Source: Pseudomonas sp. Leaf58 (lineage in GTDB: Bacteria; Pseudomonadota; Gammaproteobacteria; Pseudomonadales; Pseudomonadaceae). Taken from it: a stretch of DNA of 64,000 nt. The DNA lies in NCBI RefSeq assembly GCF_003627215.1, contig NZ_CP032677.1, forward strand, positions 1,431,501 through 1,495,500, written 5' to 3'. The position numbers and the translations under genes are program-made. The notes beneath the pieces are model-generated. The model saw nothing but the letters and a program-made list of their open reading frames with translations. It was not told the DNA's origin and ran no database searches. Of this stretch, positions 40,481 to 49,330 are shown piece after piece; the first letter of the stretch is position 1; each line of letters starts with the position of its first letter.

Positions 40481-41147
40481 ACATCTCTCAATGCGGCGCC
40501 TTCTGGAGGCACCGTCTAAAAGGGGATGGTGGGCAAAATGATTACCCGCATGAATTTTGGCACTGTACTTCGCTGAGGTAACCGTGGGCCGACGGTAAAG
40601 GCCTGGGTCAGGCACATAACCACTGTACTGGCCATTTGAAGAGGGCGATGCCGTCTTCGCCGAAACAGTCGCCGCTCTGCACTTCGAGCGGGACCGCGAC
40701 ATGATAACTGGAGTTTCCAAAGGATGCTTGGCGCTGGCACGGATGAAGTTATTTAGTTAGTTGCAGGTCTCTCGCTGTGCGCACTGTTTTGAAGGCAAGT
40801 CAGTACTCACTCCGGCGCGCGGCGTTATGCCTGGCGCCTTACGCGTTTGAATCGCTTGTCATCGGGACCTGTAGGCAAATCGGTGGACTTTGGTAGGCAC
40901 CCACCTTCATGCAGTCGGGTATGTAGCTACAAGCGACGGACCCTGTCGCGGATACCGTTGGGTTGGCGTGGCGGAAAGAGAGGTCGGCCGTTTTTCTGGG
41001 TCAGCAAAGCTCAGCATTTTGTAGACCAATTCAGTAACCATTCGCCGCTGATGCTTGCTGTTTCATTACGGCTTTGAGCGCTAGGGTTGTCTGCGCAGCC
41101 GAGGGAAACCGGCTGCTTCAAACGACTAAACCCAAGGAGTGTTCACC
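40481..41147. other. Junction region between phosphomannomutase and comEA
   Basis: About 670 bases at the right edge of the capsule locus. It holds a short decayed manC-like fragment (40608-40739) and otherwise only small open frames without family features. The comEA ribosome binding site (AAGGAG, 41134-41139) is at its end. It looks like a recombination scar where the locus was inserted or remodelled. Confidence 0.45.
40608..40739 (-). pseudogene. Remnant of the C-terminal end of a second manC/algA-type gene
   Basis: On the minus strand a 44-codon frame bounded by a stop upstream ends at a TGA at 40608. It reads [20 protein letters not shown] in its middle. The pattern P-L-E-x-Q-S-G-x3-G-E-D-x-I matches the last residues of ManC-type enzymes, seen intact in the gene at 33467-34879 (EVQSGTYLGEDDI). 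It has no start and no catalytic domain. I read it as a degraded fragment of an older GDP-mannose gene. Confidence 0.45.
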
Positions 41148-41480
41148 ATGCGTAATACCGTACTGTCCTACCTGCTGTTGCCGCTGTTTGCTGGTTTGTC
41201 CTTCTCTGTCAACGCAGCACCTGCAGGTGCCACGGCGGTGCCAGAGCCGGTGCCGGTGGTGCGGCAGGTAGCGCCTGAACAGGCACGGCTGGATTTGAAC
41301 AAGGCCGATGCGTTGACGTTGCAGAAGGAGCTGAACGGGATCGGCAAGGCCAAGGCCGAGGCAATTGTGGCGTATCGCGAGGCCAATGGGCCGTTTGCTT
41401 CCGTGGATGAGTTGCTGGAGATCAAGGGGATTGGCAATGCGTTGCTGGAGCGTAACCGGGATAAGGTGATGGTGGAGTAA
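41148..41480 (+). CDS. comEA: ComEA-like helix-hairpin-helix DNA-binding protein
   Basis: A 110-residue exported protein. Residues 1-24 form a signal peptide ending in VNAAPAG. After a short linker, residues about 50-110 form the ComEA helix-hairpin-helix pair (LDLNKADALTLQKELNGIGKAKAEAIVAYR, then LLEIKGIGNALLERN). It probably binds DNA in the periplasm. The ATG at 41148 has AAGGAG at good spacing. It marks the return to conserved Pseudomonas backbone after the capsule locus. Confidence 0.92.
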   Translation: MRNTVLSYLLLPLFAGLSFSVNAAPAGATAVPEPVPVVRQVAPEQARLDLNKADALTLQKELNGIGKAKAEAIVAYREANGPFASVDELLEIKGIGNALLERNRDKVMVE

Positions 41481-41537
41481 GGGAGGCGCTTGATGGATTG
41501 TGGGGGCGGGGTGAGTCCTTGAAAACGGCTGCGTGGT

Positions 41538-41590
41538 GGCTGGCACCGGCTTTGCCGGTGTTCGCGGGCAAGCCCGCTCCTACAGGTAGG
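41538..41590. repeat. REP-like element downstream of comEA
   Basis: The sequence caccggctttgccggtgttc followed by gcgggcaagcccgctcctac contains two adjacent small palindromes. The same element occurs near 15070-15115 within the start of kpsC copy 1. Confidence 0.8.
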
Positions 41591-41641
41591 GCGCCAGCCT
41601 TTTGGGTGGGCGATACGGGGCGATAGCGGCAGCAGAGTGGG

Positions 41642-41809
41642 CTACCTGTCCTGCGCATCCTTGGCATCGGCCTCGGCATTGCGCTCATGCACCTTGCGCA
41701 GTTGCTCGTCGGTCAGGGGCAGCTTTTTTGCGGTATCGCGCAGCAGCATCAGCCCGCCGACAATCGAACCGAGGGCTACGATAAGGATTAGCCAGGCATA
41801 CCAGGGCAT
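41642..41809 (-). CDS. Small membrane protein, DUF2897-like
   Basis: A 55-residue protein with one membrane segment (WYAWLILIVALGSIVGGLMLL) followed by a charged tail (LPLTDEQLRKVHERNAEAD). This shape is the DUF2897 family of gamma-proteobacteria, of unknown role. The ATG at 41809 is preceded by AAGGAG; the longer frame to 41884 is not needed. It lies divergently upstream of pyrF. Confidence 0.75.
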   Translation of the reverse strand: MPWYAWLILIVALGSIVGGLMLLRDTAKKLPLTDEQLRKVHERNAEADAKDAQDR

Positions 41810-41993
41810 TGTCGTTCTCCTTGCTGGGGGGGTAATGGGCAGTGCTGTATAAATGTTGAACAGCTGCCCGGTCCGTTGGTTCAATTATAGAACTTGGCCA
41901 TTGTCGGGCCAATTCCATGACCCGCGGCCCCCAAAGCCTGCGCCACTTCGTTTACAATGCGCGCCGTTTTCGACTTGCCAAGAGACCCTGCCC

Positions 41994-42695
41994 ATGTCCG
42001 CCTGCCAGACGCCCCTGATCGTCGCCCTGGATTTCCCTACCCGTGAGGCCGCCCTGAAGCTGGCTGACCAGCTCGACCCTGCGCTGTGCCGGGTGAAGGT
42101 TGGCAAGGAGCTGTTCACCAGCAGCGCTTCGGGCATCGTCGAAACCCTGTGCGACAAGGGCTTCGAAGTGTTCCTGGACCTCAAGTTCCACGACATCCCC
42201 AACACCACGGCCATGGCGGTGAAGGCCGCTGCCGAGATGGGCGTGTGGATGGTCAACGTGCATTGCTCCGGCGGCCTGCGCATGATGGCGGCCTGCCGTG
42301 AAGAGCTGGCCAAGCGCAGCGGCCCGCAGCCGTTGCTGATTGGCGTGACTGTACTAACCAGCATGGAGCGTGAAGACCTGGCCGGTATCGGCCTGGATGT
42401 CGACCCGCAAGTGCAGGTGTTGCGCCTGGCCGCGTTGGCCGAGAAGGCGGGCATGGACGGTTTGGTGTGCTCGGCGCTGGAGGCCCCGGCGCTGAAGGCG
42501 GCGCACCCGTCGTTGCAACTGGTAACCCCAGGCATTCGCCCAGCGGGCAGTGCGCAGGATGACCAGCGCCGTATCCTCACCCCGCGCCAAGCGTTGGATG
42601 CCGGCTCGGATTACTTGGTGATCGGCCGGCCGATCAGCCAAGCCGCCGACCCGGCGCAGGCGCTGGCTGCGGTAGTGGCGGAGATTCGTGGGTAA
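41994..42695 (+). CDS. pyrF: Orotidine 5'-phosphate decarboxylase
   Basis: A 233-residue enzyme for the last step of UMP synthesis. Signatures are [13 protein letters not shown], the catalytic K-x-D-H-like [10 protein letters not shown], and the phosphate-binding TPGIRPAG and DYLVIGRPI. The length matches the family exactly from the ATG at 41994. A TACAAT sequence at 41953-41958 could be its -10. A strong terminator follows. Confidence 0.97.
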   Translation: MSACQTPLIVALDFPTREAALKLADQLDPALCRVKVGKELFTSSASGIVETLCDKGFEVFLDLKFHDIPNTTAMAVKAAAEMGVWMVNVHCSGGLRMMAACREELAKRSGPQPLLIGVTVLTSMEREDLAGIGLDVDPQVQVLRLAALAEKAGMDGLVCSALEAPALKAAHPSLQLVTPGIRPAGSAQDDQRRILTPRQALDAGSDYLVIGRPISQAADPAQALAAVVAEIRG

Positions 42696-42713
42696 CTAGC
42701 CCGCGGTGTAGAG

Positions 42714-42747
42714 AAAGGCCAGCATGCGAGTGCTGGCCTTTTTTATT
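42714..42747 (+). terminator. Rho-independent terminator after pyrF
   Basis: A perfect stem aaaggccagca/tgctggccttt with a 6-base loop, followed by a T-run. Confidence 0.94.
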
Positions 42748-42952
42748 GGCAGTTGGTCGGTAGGCATACCCCTCGCGGCCTCACTCAATCTCCTCCTGCA
42801 GGCATGGCTAGCGGGCTGCCAGCCTGCATCATCGGCTCATGCCTTGGTGCCATCATTTTGATATCCTGCTGCCAGATTTTCTGCAGTTGGCTAGCTGTGG
42901 GAGCACATAGGGACAGCCTGGGGCCTCGAGGCTTCATGCAAGGAGATTTTTG

Positions 42953-45373
42953 ATGCAGGAACAATCGATTGATCTGCTCCGTGATGAAGCCCGCAGGCTT
43001 CTCAGTTTGGGGTTGGGCTTGCTGCACCACTTGCAGGAAAGCGGGGGTGTCCTGGCTGATGATCAGGGTGATGAGCATCAGACGTTCAGCAAAACCAGTG
43101 TCTTCAAAGAGATCGATTATCTCGAAGGGGAACTGGCCAAGGTCGGCGAACTGAAGATGGTGCTGGCGGTTGTAGGGACCATGAAAGCCGGCAAATCGAC
43201 CACCATCAATGCCATTGTTGGGCATGAAGTACTGCCCAACCGAAACCGGCCGATGACCGCCCTGCCGACGTTGATCGAACACACCCCGGGCCAGACCCAA
43301 CCGGTGTTGGAACTGAAAAACTGCAAGCCCATCAATGACCTTATGGTGCAGTTGGGCAAGGTGATCTCGTCCGAGCGCGGTGACGCAGCGTTGCAGAACC
43401 TGGAACGCACCGATGACATGCTTGACCTGTTGCGGTTGATCGACCAGCGCGGCAGTTTCAACGCCTTATATGAAGGGTCAGAAAACATCTTCTGGTTCCT
43501 CAAAAGCCTTAACGACTTGGTACGGCTTGCTGCATGGCTGGGCGTCGAGTTCCCGTTTGGCAGCTATTCCAGCATCGAAGATTACCCGGTCATCCGCATC
43601 GAGTTCGCGCATATCGGGCAGGCGGCGGGCCAGGGCAAGTTGGCCCTGCTCGACACACCCGGCCCCAATGAAGCTGGCCAGCAGCACCTGCGCAAAATGC
43701 TCAAGGAGCAGTTGAAGAAGGCCTCGGCGGTACTGGCTGTAATGGACTTCACGCAGCTTAAGTCTGACGCCGATGAGCAGGTGCGAAAGGAGTTGGAGGA
43801 AATTGCCGACATCGCCGAAGGGCGCATGTTTGCCTTGGTGAACAAATTCGACCAACGCGACCGCAACGGCGACACTGCCGAGCAAACCCGTGCCTTCGTG
43901 GCCGAGTCGTTGATGAATGGCAGGCTCGATGCCGCAGACGTGTACCCCGTTTCTTCGCGGCTGGGGTACTTGGCCAGCCGTGCCCAGCAAGAAATTGCCA
44001 ACCATGGCAAATTGCCTGAGCTTACGGAGGCGGGCAATACGTGGGTCGAAGACTTCGGCCAGCTGGTACTGGGCATGGACTGGGAAGACGCATTGCACAA
44101 CCCGGATGCTGTACAGCGCGGCGCGAATATACTGTGGAAGAAATCCAATTTCGCCGAACCCTTGGAAAAAGTCATCTTCAAAGCCCACAAGCAGGCAGCG
44201 GTGATGGCGTTGTCTTCTGCGGCGTCGAAGCTGGTTGACACGTCGAGCCGCCTGGCGCGCTTTTTGGAAGTGCGTGATACCGCGCTGGCCAAGAGTGCCG
44301 AAGAGTTGCGAGAGCAGATTGGATCGCTGCGCGACGACATTGGCCGGATCGATCGCCTGGAAAAGGACAGCGAAGCGTCTTCAAAGGACGCGCTGGCGGA
44401 AATCAAGGGCGAGATGAGCCTGGCCTTCAACGACCTGGCAGTGGCCATCAAGGATGAGGTCGGCAAAGGGTTCAAGGCGGGAAAGCAACAAGAGCAAAAA
44501 CAGGCCGCCGCGCGAATGCAGGAGCAGCCGTGGCAGAGCAAGGGCGGGCTCCTCAAGGGCGCGCTTAACGTCTGGTTTGGTGGCGAGCGGGCACGTGCCG
44601 CGCGCACAGGTTTCGACTTTGAATTTGATGAAGCCAGCCCTGTTATCAATTTTGATAAGCAGTCTCAGGCTGAAGCATTGCTGAAAAAAATTGAAAGCGC
44701 TGTGCAAAGCATCATCAGTGAAGGTGAAGTGGAACTGGTGAAGCGCATGGGCGAAATCCTCAAGGATTTCCGCAAGTCATTCGCCGAAAACATCGAAGCC
44801 AAAGCCAACCAGCTGATTGCGGACCTGAATGCACGGCTTAATCGCGGTGGGTTCGCCATCGATGTAAAAATCCCCGACACCAGCCCGCTGACACTTAAGT
44901 ATGCCGCCAGTGAAATCCTGCGTGATTCGGTGGCCAGCAAGCAACGCAAAGTCACCCGTAGTCGCCGCAGCAAAGGTGCATGGGGCACCCTGTGCAGCTG
45001 GTTTGGTACGTCTGATTGGGGGTGGGAAGAGTACACCGTCAAGCAGGGCTATTACGCAGTCGATATCAACAAGGTTCGCACAGCCATCGACGCGTCAATC
45101 GAGCAACTGTTCAAAGACCTGGAAGCCTCTGCCGCTGACACTATCGCCCAGCCGCTCCAAGAGGGGCTTAATACCTTCTTCGTGCAACTTAAAGGCGGCA
45201 TCGAGAGTATTCGAAGCGACCTGCAGCAAAGTATTCGCGATCAGCAACGCGGCCAGGACGAGCAAAGCGCGCTGGCGGGTTTGCTTACCCATTGCAAAGG
45301 CGTTGTCGCGCCCATCAAGCGCGACAGTGAAGAACTGCTGCGCGATGTAAGCCATGCGGGGGTGTCGGTATGA
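42953..45373 (+). CDS. Dynamin-like GTPase, CrfC/YjdA (RdcA) family
   Basis: An 806-residue large GTPase. The P-loop is GTMKAGKST (Lys81), with the nearby VGHEVLPNRNRPMTALPTLIEHTPGQ block, LLDTPGPNEAGQ as the G3 motif and VNKFDQRDRN as G4. These are nearly the same as in E. coli CrfC (YjdA). The remainder is long helical stalk sequence, with a basic patch (SKQRKVTRSRRSKGAW). Bacterial dynamins reshape or tether membranes; the E. coli protein has been linked to replication-fork cohesion and to diguanylate-cyclase regulation. The ATG at 42953 has AAGGAG upstream. Its stop overlaps the next start (ATGA). Confidence 0.88.
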   Translation: MQEQSIDLLRDEARRLLSLGLGLLHHLQESGGVLADDQGDEHQTFSKTSVFKEIDYLEGELAKVGELKMVLAVVGTMKAGKSTTINAIVGHEVLPNRNRPMTALPTLIEHTPGQTQPVLELKNCKPINDLMVQLGKVISSERGDAALQNLERTDDMLDLLRLIDQRGSFNALYEGSENIFWFLKSLNDLVRLAAWLGVEFPFGSYSSIEDYPVIRIEFAHIGQAAGQGKLALLDTPGPNEAGQQHLRKMLKEQLKKASAVLAVMDFTQLKSDADEQVRKELEEIADIAEGRMFALVNKFDQRDRNGDTAEQTRAFVAESLMNGRLDAADVYPVSSRLGYLASRAQQEIANHGKLPELTEAGNTWVEDFGQLVLGMDWEDALHNPDAVQRGANILWKKSNFAEPLEKVIFKAHKQAAVMALSSAASKLVDTSSRLARFLEVRDTALAKSAEELREQIGSLRDDIGRIDRLEKDSEASSKDALAEIKGEMSLAFNDLAVAIKDEVGKGFKAGKQQEQKQAAARMQEQPWQSKGGLLKGALNVWFGGERARAARTGFDFEFDEASPVINFDKQSQAEALLKKIESAVQSIISEGEVELVKRMGEILKDFRKSFAENIEAKANQLIADLNARLNRGGFAIDVKIPDTSPLTLKYAASEILRDSVASKQRKVTRSRRSKGAWGTLCSWFGTSDWGWEEYTVKQGYYAVDINKVRTAIDASIEQLFKDLEASAADTIAQPLQEGLNTFFVQLKGGIESIRSDLQQSIRDQQRGQDEQSALAGLLTHCKGVVAPIKRDSEELLRDVSHAGVSV

Positions 45374-46278
45374 GCGATGCGCACAACCAAGACCTGCTTG
45401 GCGAAATGAGCGGGCTGTTTACCTGCCTGCCAGAAAAGTTCGTGGTGGACTTCGCCAACGGCATTGATGTGCTGCGCGAGCGCCAGCGGCACATGTCGAC
45501 ACGCACCGCCTTGTTCGACCGCCTTTACGATGGGTTTACCGGCAAAGCCGCCCAACACCAGGCTGAAATCAATGCAAGCCTCACCGATAGCGTCGAGGGG
45601 GCGTTGGATTGGCTGGTCGATTTGACTCAATCGTTGGCCAAGAGTAACCGCGCGATTTATCAGGTGCAGCTGCGGGTCAATGGGTTGAAGCACGACTTGG
45701 CTACGGTCGCCAACTACTCCGCCGATACCCGCTACGCGCTGGAACGGCTTGCGCAACACCTGGGCGATCGCTGCAACGCGTTAGAGCTGAAGGTTGCGCA
45801 GATTGACAGCACACAACGTGCGCAATTGCACCTTGACAGCATGATGGGCAAGTGGGGCGCCGGGCGGTTTGCAGGCCTTAGCCTCACCGGCCGTTGCTAT
45901 GCGGTGCTGGAAGAACTGCGCTGGGGGGCATTCGGTGATCATTGCCTGGCCATTTCAGGGGCCGAACGCCAGCAATTGCTGGAAGACCTGGCTAACCGGG
46001 CAATCATCCAGTTGAGCCAGGATGCTCAGGTGGGGCAGGGCGAGCGTATTGCTACGCGCAGCCGCTGGCTAGCACGGCCAGCATTTGCCGAACCGTGGAG
46101 CGCTGGCGAAGACACCCTGGCTTACCTGGGGGACTGGTCGTGCCCTGATCGCTCGCCAATGACCTACGCCATTTCGCAGTCGCCTGAACAGCTACCGCTG
46201 CAGGTGCCGTTGCTGGGGTCTGCACGGCGCATGACGGAAGGCTTGGTCAGTGAAGTGTTCCTGGAGGCTTGCGTATGA
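45370..46278 (+). CDS. Partner protein of the dynamin-like GTPase, RdcB/YjcZ-like
   Basis: A 302-residue mostly helical, soluble protein with no enzymatic motif. It starts inside the stop of the dynamin gene and its own stop overlaps the patatin gene. In E. coli the dynamin-like CrfC is also encoded beside a protein of about this size (YjcZ/RdcB), so I assign it by position and general character; sequence similarity was not verified. Heptad-like stretches around residues 50-160 suggest coiled coils. It probably binds the GTPase. Confidence 0.6.
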   Translation: MSDAHNQDLLGEMSGLFTCLPEKFVVDFANGIDVLRERQRHMSTRTALFDRLYDGFTGKAAQHQAEINASLTDSVEGALDWLVDLTQSLAKSNRAIYQVQLRVNGLKHDLATVANYSADTRYALERLAQHLGDRCNALELKVAQIDSTQRAQLHLDSMMGKWGAGRFAGLSLTGRCYAVLEELRWGAFGDHCLAISGAERQQLLEDLANRAIIQLSQDAQVGQGERIATRSRWLARPAFAEPWSAGEDTLAYLGDWSCPDRSPMTYAISQSPEQLPLQVPLLGSARRMTEGLVSEVFLEACV

Positions 46279-47354
46279 GCGCAGCCATGAAGGTGGGCTT
46301 GGTGCTCTCGGGCGGGGGCGCCAAAGGCGCCTATCAGGTCGGTGTGTTGAAAGCCTTGCGTGAGCTAGGTGTTCGCATCGACGCCGTTTCGGGGGCCAGT
46401 ATCGGCGCGCTGAACGGCGGCATTCTTGCCTCGGCGCCCTCATTGGATGTTGCCATTGAGCGCCTGGAGCAGTTGTGGGGGCGTTTGGCCGAACGCTCGC
46501 CGTTGAGCGTGAAAATGCCTGGCTATGTGTCATTGCTGGTGGCTGCAGGCCTACGCATCAATGGTGCCAGTGCAATTTTTGCGGCAGCTCAGGGTGCCAA
46601 GCAGTTGGCCAGCCGCTTTGATGTCGAACTGCCCGAGTGGCTGGACGGTTGGGAAGACGGCGTGCTGGATGACAAGCCGCTGCAGCAATTGATGGATGAA
46701 TTTTTGGTCAGCAAAGACCTGGCAACGGGCCTGCCGTTATACGTTTCGCTGTACGAAAGCTTGGGCGGGTTCACCGATATTGCCCGTGCCGTATGCGCGG
46801 AGCTTGGGCTGGGCGATACGCCACAGTCGCAGTTTTTTCATATCCAGTCGATTGCTGATGTGGCCGAGCAGAAGCGGGTTCTGCTGGCCTCCGCGGCACT
46901 ACCAGTCCTGTTCAAAACACGTCGGCATGCCGGGCAAAGCTGGTCAGACGGCGGGCAGGGCGGCTGGCAAACCATGCAGGGCAATACGCCGATTACCCCT
47001 TTGCTGGACGCGGGCTGTAATTTGCTTATCGTCACACACCTCAGTGACGGCTCTGTCTGGAGCCGGCAGCGCTTTCCGAACGCTACCGTCCTGGAGATTC
47101 GCCCCACCCGAAGCCTGGCACGTGCAACCGGGGCTGTGGCGGGTGTTCGCGATATGCTCGGTTTCGATGGCGAGAAGATCCCGTCGTGGATTGAGCAGGG
47201 TTACCAGGACACGCTCCACTGCGTAGGGCGCGTGATGAAAGCCCAGGGGGCGCGCAATGAGCTGCGGGCTTCAGAAGTGGCCTTGGCCGGCACTGATGGG
47301 GAATCCGCCCGTGCTGACCAGGTACTGGCCGACGCGATGTCTCGATTGAGGTAA
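46275..47354 (+). CDS. Patatin-like phospholipase
   Basis: A 359-residue patatin-domain acyl hydrolase. The oxyanion loop is SGGGAKGAYQ (12-21), the nucleophile is Ser42 in SGASIGAL, and the catalytic Asp225 lies in SDGGQGG. No signal peptide is present, so it should act on the cytoplasmic face of the membrane. Its ATG at 46275 overlaps the preceding stop (ATGA), making it the third member of the dynamin operon. Stand-alone patatins are lipid hydrolases in housekeeping, toxin or anti-phage contexts. The coupling to a dynamin suggests GTPase-controlled membrane lipid turnover; this is inference. Confidence 0.88.
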   Translation: MSAAMKVGLVLSGGGAKGAYQVGVLKALRELGVRIDAVSGASIGALNGGILASAPSLDVAIERLEQLWGRLAERSPLSVKMPGYVSLLVAAGLRINGASAIFAAAQGAKQLASRFDVELPEWLDGWEDGVLDDKPLQQLMDEFLVSKDLATGLPLYVSLYESLGGFTDIARAVCAELGLGDTPQSQFFHIQSIADVAEQKRVLLASAALPVLFKTRRHAGQSWSDGGQGGWQTMQGNTPITPLLDAGCNLLIVTHLSDGSVWSRQRFPNATVLEIRPTRSLARATGAVAGVRDMLGFDGEKIPSWIEQGYQDTLHCVGRVMKAQGARNELRASEVALAGTDGESARADQVLADAMSRLR

Positions 47355-47357
47355 GTG

Positions 47358-47410
47358 CTGTGTCTGGCGCGGGCAAGCCCGCGCCTACAACGACCGTGCC
47401 AGCGCCTGTT
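47358..47410. repeat. REP-like element after the patatin gene
   Basis: A single REP-type palindrome (gcgcgggcaagcccgcgc) lies between the patatin gene and the small membrane protein gene; it may attenuate read-through. Confidence 0.7.
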
Positions 47411-47474
47411 GAGCCTGTTTGAACGAAACACCAGCACCTGATGCACACACCACACACACGATAGGAATCAAGCC

Positions 47475-47741
47475 TTGTTTATTATCACCGCAATAATCCG
47501 GCTCATTTGGTCTCTCACCGTCGGATTGTTTTTTTTCGCGCTCGGGCTCATCTTGTTTTTGCTCTTTGACATTTTCAAGCCATCGTCCGACGTGGGCTAC
47601 CGGATTCTAAATTCCATGTACAAATTCGGCAGCCTCGGCGTATTTAAAGGGCTTAGAATGGTGCAAGACCAATTCGATATCCGGGTCGAGAAGCGCCGCA
47701 GTCAAGCGGTCGAACAAAGCAATAAGGAGGGTGTGAATTAA
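47475..47741 (+). CDS. Small membrane protein of unknown function
   Basis: An 88-residue protein with one or two hydrophobic helices (residues 2-35, IIRLIWSLTVGLFFFALGLILFLLF) and a charged C-terminal half. The start is TTG at 47475, with AGGAA eight bases upstream. It lies 120 bases after the patatin gene across a REP element, in the same direction, so it may be a fourth member of that operon. The family is not recognised. Confidence 0.6.
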   Translation: MFIITAIIRLIWSLTVGLFFFALGLILFLLFDIFKPSSDVGYRILNSMYKFGSLGVFKGLRMVQDQFDIRVEKRRSQAVEQSNKEGVN

Positions 47742-47816
47742 CACCGCGCGCGCTCGATCTGTGCACCCCCTCAAATCTCAAGGCGTGCACTTTGCGGGCG
47801 CGGCAGCCTGTCGGTT

Positions 47817-48092
47817 TTAATGCAGCTTGTTCTTGGCCAGCTCGATGTCGTTCATCAGGGCCTTGGCCATGGCCAGCAGGTAGTCGGCTGAGCCCAGTAA
47901 CTTGTGGTCATCTTCCATGTCGCCTTCACGCACAAGGTGCTTGATGTAGCCCAGCAGCACTGACACGTGCTCGTAGGCATCATCGATCGGCACGCCGGGT
48001 TGTACGCGGAGCAGGTCCACGGTGGGGTTGCCGGCTTCCAGGAAGGTCTCAATGCCTGCGGTGAGGACGGGGGAGGGGGCGTTGTTTTTCAT
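47817..48092 (-). CDS. DUF3077 family protein
   Basis: A 91-residue protein typical of the Pseudomonas-restricted DUF3077 family: a short variable start, then a helical core with DLLRVQPGVPIDDAYEHVSVLLGYIKHL and LLAMAKALMND. Function unknown; these proteins are numerous in P. putida-group genomes. The ATG at 48092 has GGAG at good spacing; the frame to 48278 runs through the leader. A structured leader (48150-48262) precedes it. Confidence 0.8.
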   Translation of the reverse strand: MKNNAPSPVLTAGIETFLEAGNPTVDLLRVQPGVPIDDAYEHVSVLLGYIKHLVREGDMEDDHKLLGSADYLLAMAKALMNDIELAKNKLH

Positions 48093-48430
48093 GGTGACAC
48101 TCCAGTGCGTGATAGGAGCAACCACCTCGATCTTTCTCACGGATAAAGGTGGCAGCCATTGCGCGGGGTGAGAAACCGGTGCACTGAAGCCGGCCAGGCC
48201 GAAGCCTGCCCGCGAATGGCTGCCATTGAACAGTAGAGCAGCAGTGCACAACAGGTTCTCACACCCGGTCACCAACATGGCGACCCGGTGAAGTTAGACC
48301 TGGGGGATTTCCCCGGCAATTCAGCTGCGTCCGACCGCTGCGTAGGATAGTTCGCTTGATGCGTCGAGTTGAAGCGGTGGGGGCAAGGTTCAGGAAAGTC
48401 TGACGTTTTCTGAAGGGGCTGGTTCAGCCA
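48093..48430. other. Gap between DUF3077 gene and 150-bp tandem array
   Basis: Apart from the interleaved repeats at 48150-48262, no gene or strong promoter is visible. The part at 48263-48430 is unremarkable. Confidence 0.4.
48150..48262 (-). promoter_or_regulatory. Interleaved inverted repeats in the leader of the DUF3077 gene
   Basis: Four arms occur in the order A-B-A'-B'. A (tggcagccatt-g-cgcggg, 48150-48167) is complementary to A' (48209-48225). B (gtgagaaaccggtgcactg, 48168-48186) is complementary over both ends to B' (48242-48262). A small GC hairpin lies between B and A'. The arms interleave, so an RNA could form either helix or a pseudoknot. It lies 58 bases upstream of the DUF3077 start, so it may be a leader RNA switch. 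Confidence 0.6.
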
Positions 48431-49330
48431 TTTGGAAAATGGCTGGGGCTGACAGGTGCATGCCTTGAGGTTTGTGGTGCCTGTGAGATCGAGCGCCGCC
48501 CGCGCGGCGCTTCGCGGCACAAGGCCGCTCCTACATCTGTTTCGGGCCAGTCACTCCTGTGAGGTCGCCTCTGTCCGCCATTTGGAAAATGGCTGGGGCT
48601 GGCAGGTGCATGCCTTGAGGTTTGTGGTGCCTGTGAGATCGAGCGCCGCCCGCGCGGCGCTTCGCGGCACAAGGCCGCTCCCACATCTGTTTCGGGCCAG
48701 TCACTGCTGTGAGGTCGCCTCTGTCCGCCATTTGGAAAATGGCTGGGGCTGGCAGGTGCATGCCTTGAGGTTTGTGGTGCCTGTGAGATCGAGCGCCGCC
48801 CGCGCGGCGCTTCGCGGCACAAGGCCGCTCCCACATCTGTTTCGGGCCAGTCACTCCTGTGAGGTCGCCTCTGTCCGCCATTTGGAAAATGGCTGGGGCT
48901 GACAGGTGCATGCCTTGAGGTTTGTGGTGCCTGTGAGATCGAGCGCCGCCCGCGCGGCGCTTCGCGGCACAAGGCCGCTCCCACATCTGTTTCGGGCCAG
49001 TCACTGCTGTGAGGTCGCCTCTGTCCGCCATTTGGAAAATGGCTGGGGCTGACAGGTGTATGCCTTGAGGTTTGTGGTGCCTGTGAGATCGAGCGCCGCC
49101 CGCGCGGCGCTTCGCGGCACAAGGCCGCTCCTACATCTGTTTCGGGCCAGTCACTGCTGTGAGGTCGCCTCTGTCCGCCATTTGGAAAATGGCTGGGGCT
49201 GACAGGTGCATGCCTTGAGGTTTGTGGTGCCTGTGAGATCGAGCGCCGCCCGCGCGGCGCTTCGCGGCACAAGGCCGCTCCCACATCTGTTTCGGGCCAG
49301 TCACTCCTGTTAGGTCGCCTCTGTCCGCCT
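48431..49330. repeat. Tandem array of six 150-bp REP-containing units
   Basis: Units begin with tttggaaaatggctggggct at 48431, 48581, 48731, 48881, 49031 and 49181, an exact 150-bp period. Each holds one REP core (cgccgcccgcgcggcgcttcgcggc) and a segment ggtgcatgccttgaggtttg. Copies differ at only a few bases, pointing to recent expansion. As 150 is divisible by three, long open frames of up to 286 codons run through both strands; they are artefacts. Confidence 0.95.

Noticed and set aside
46275..47354. CapV-type CBASS effector
   Set aside because: The patatin fold fits, but no cyclic-oligonucleotide synthase (CD-NTase) gene is nearby; the operon partners are a dynamin and its neighbour.
48424..49284. 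286-codon repeat protein (and 148- and 166-codon partners)
   Set aside because: Product of the 150-bp REP tandem array, whose period is divisible by three; no start signal or conserved domain.
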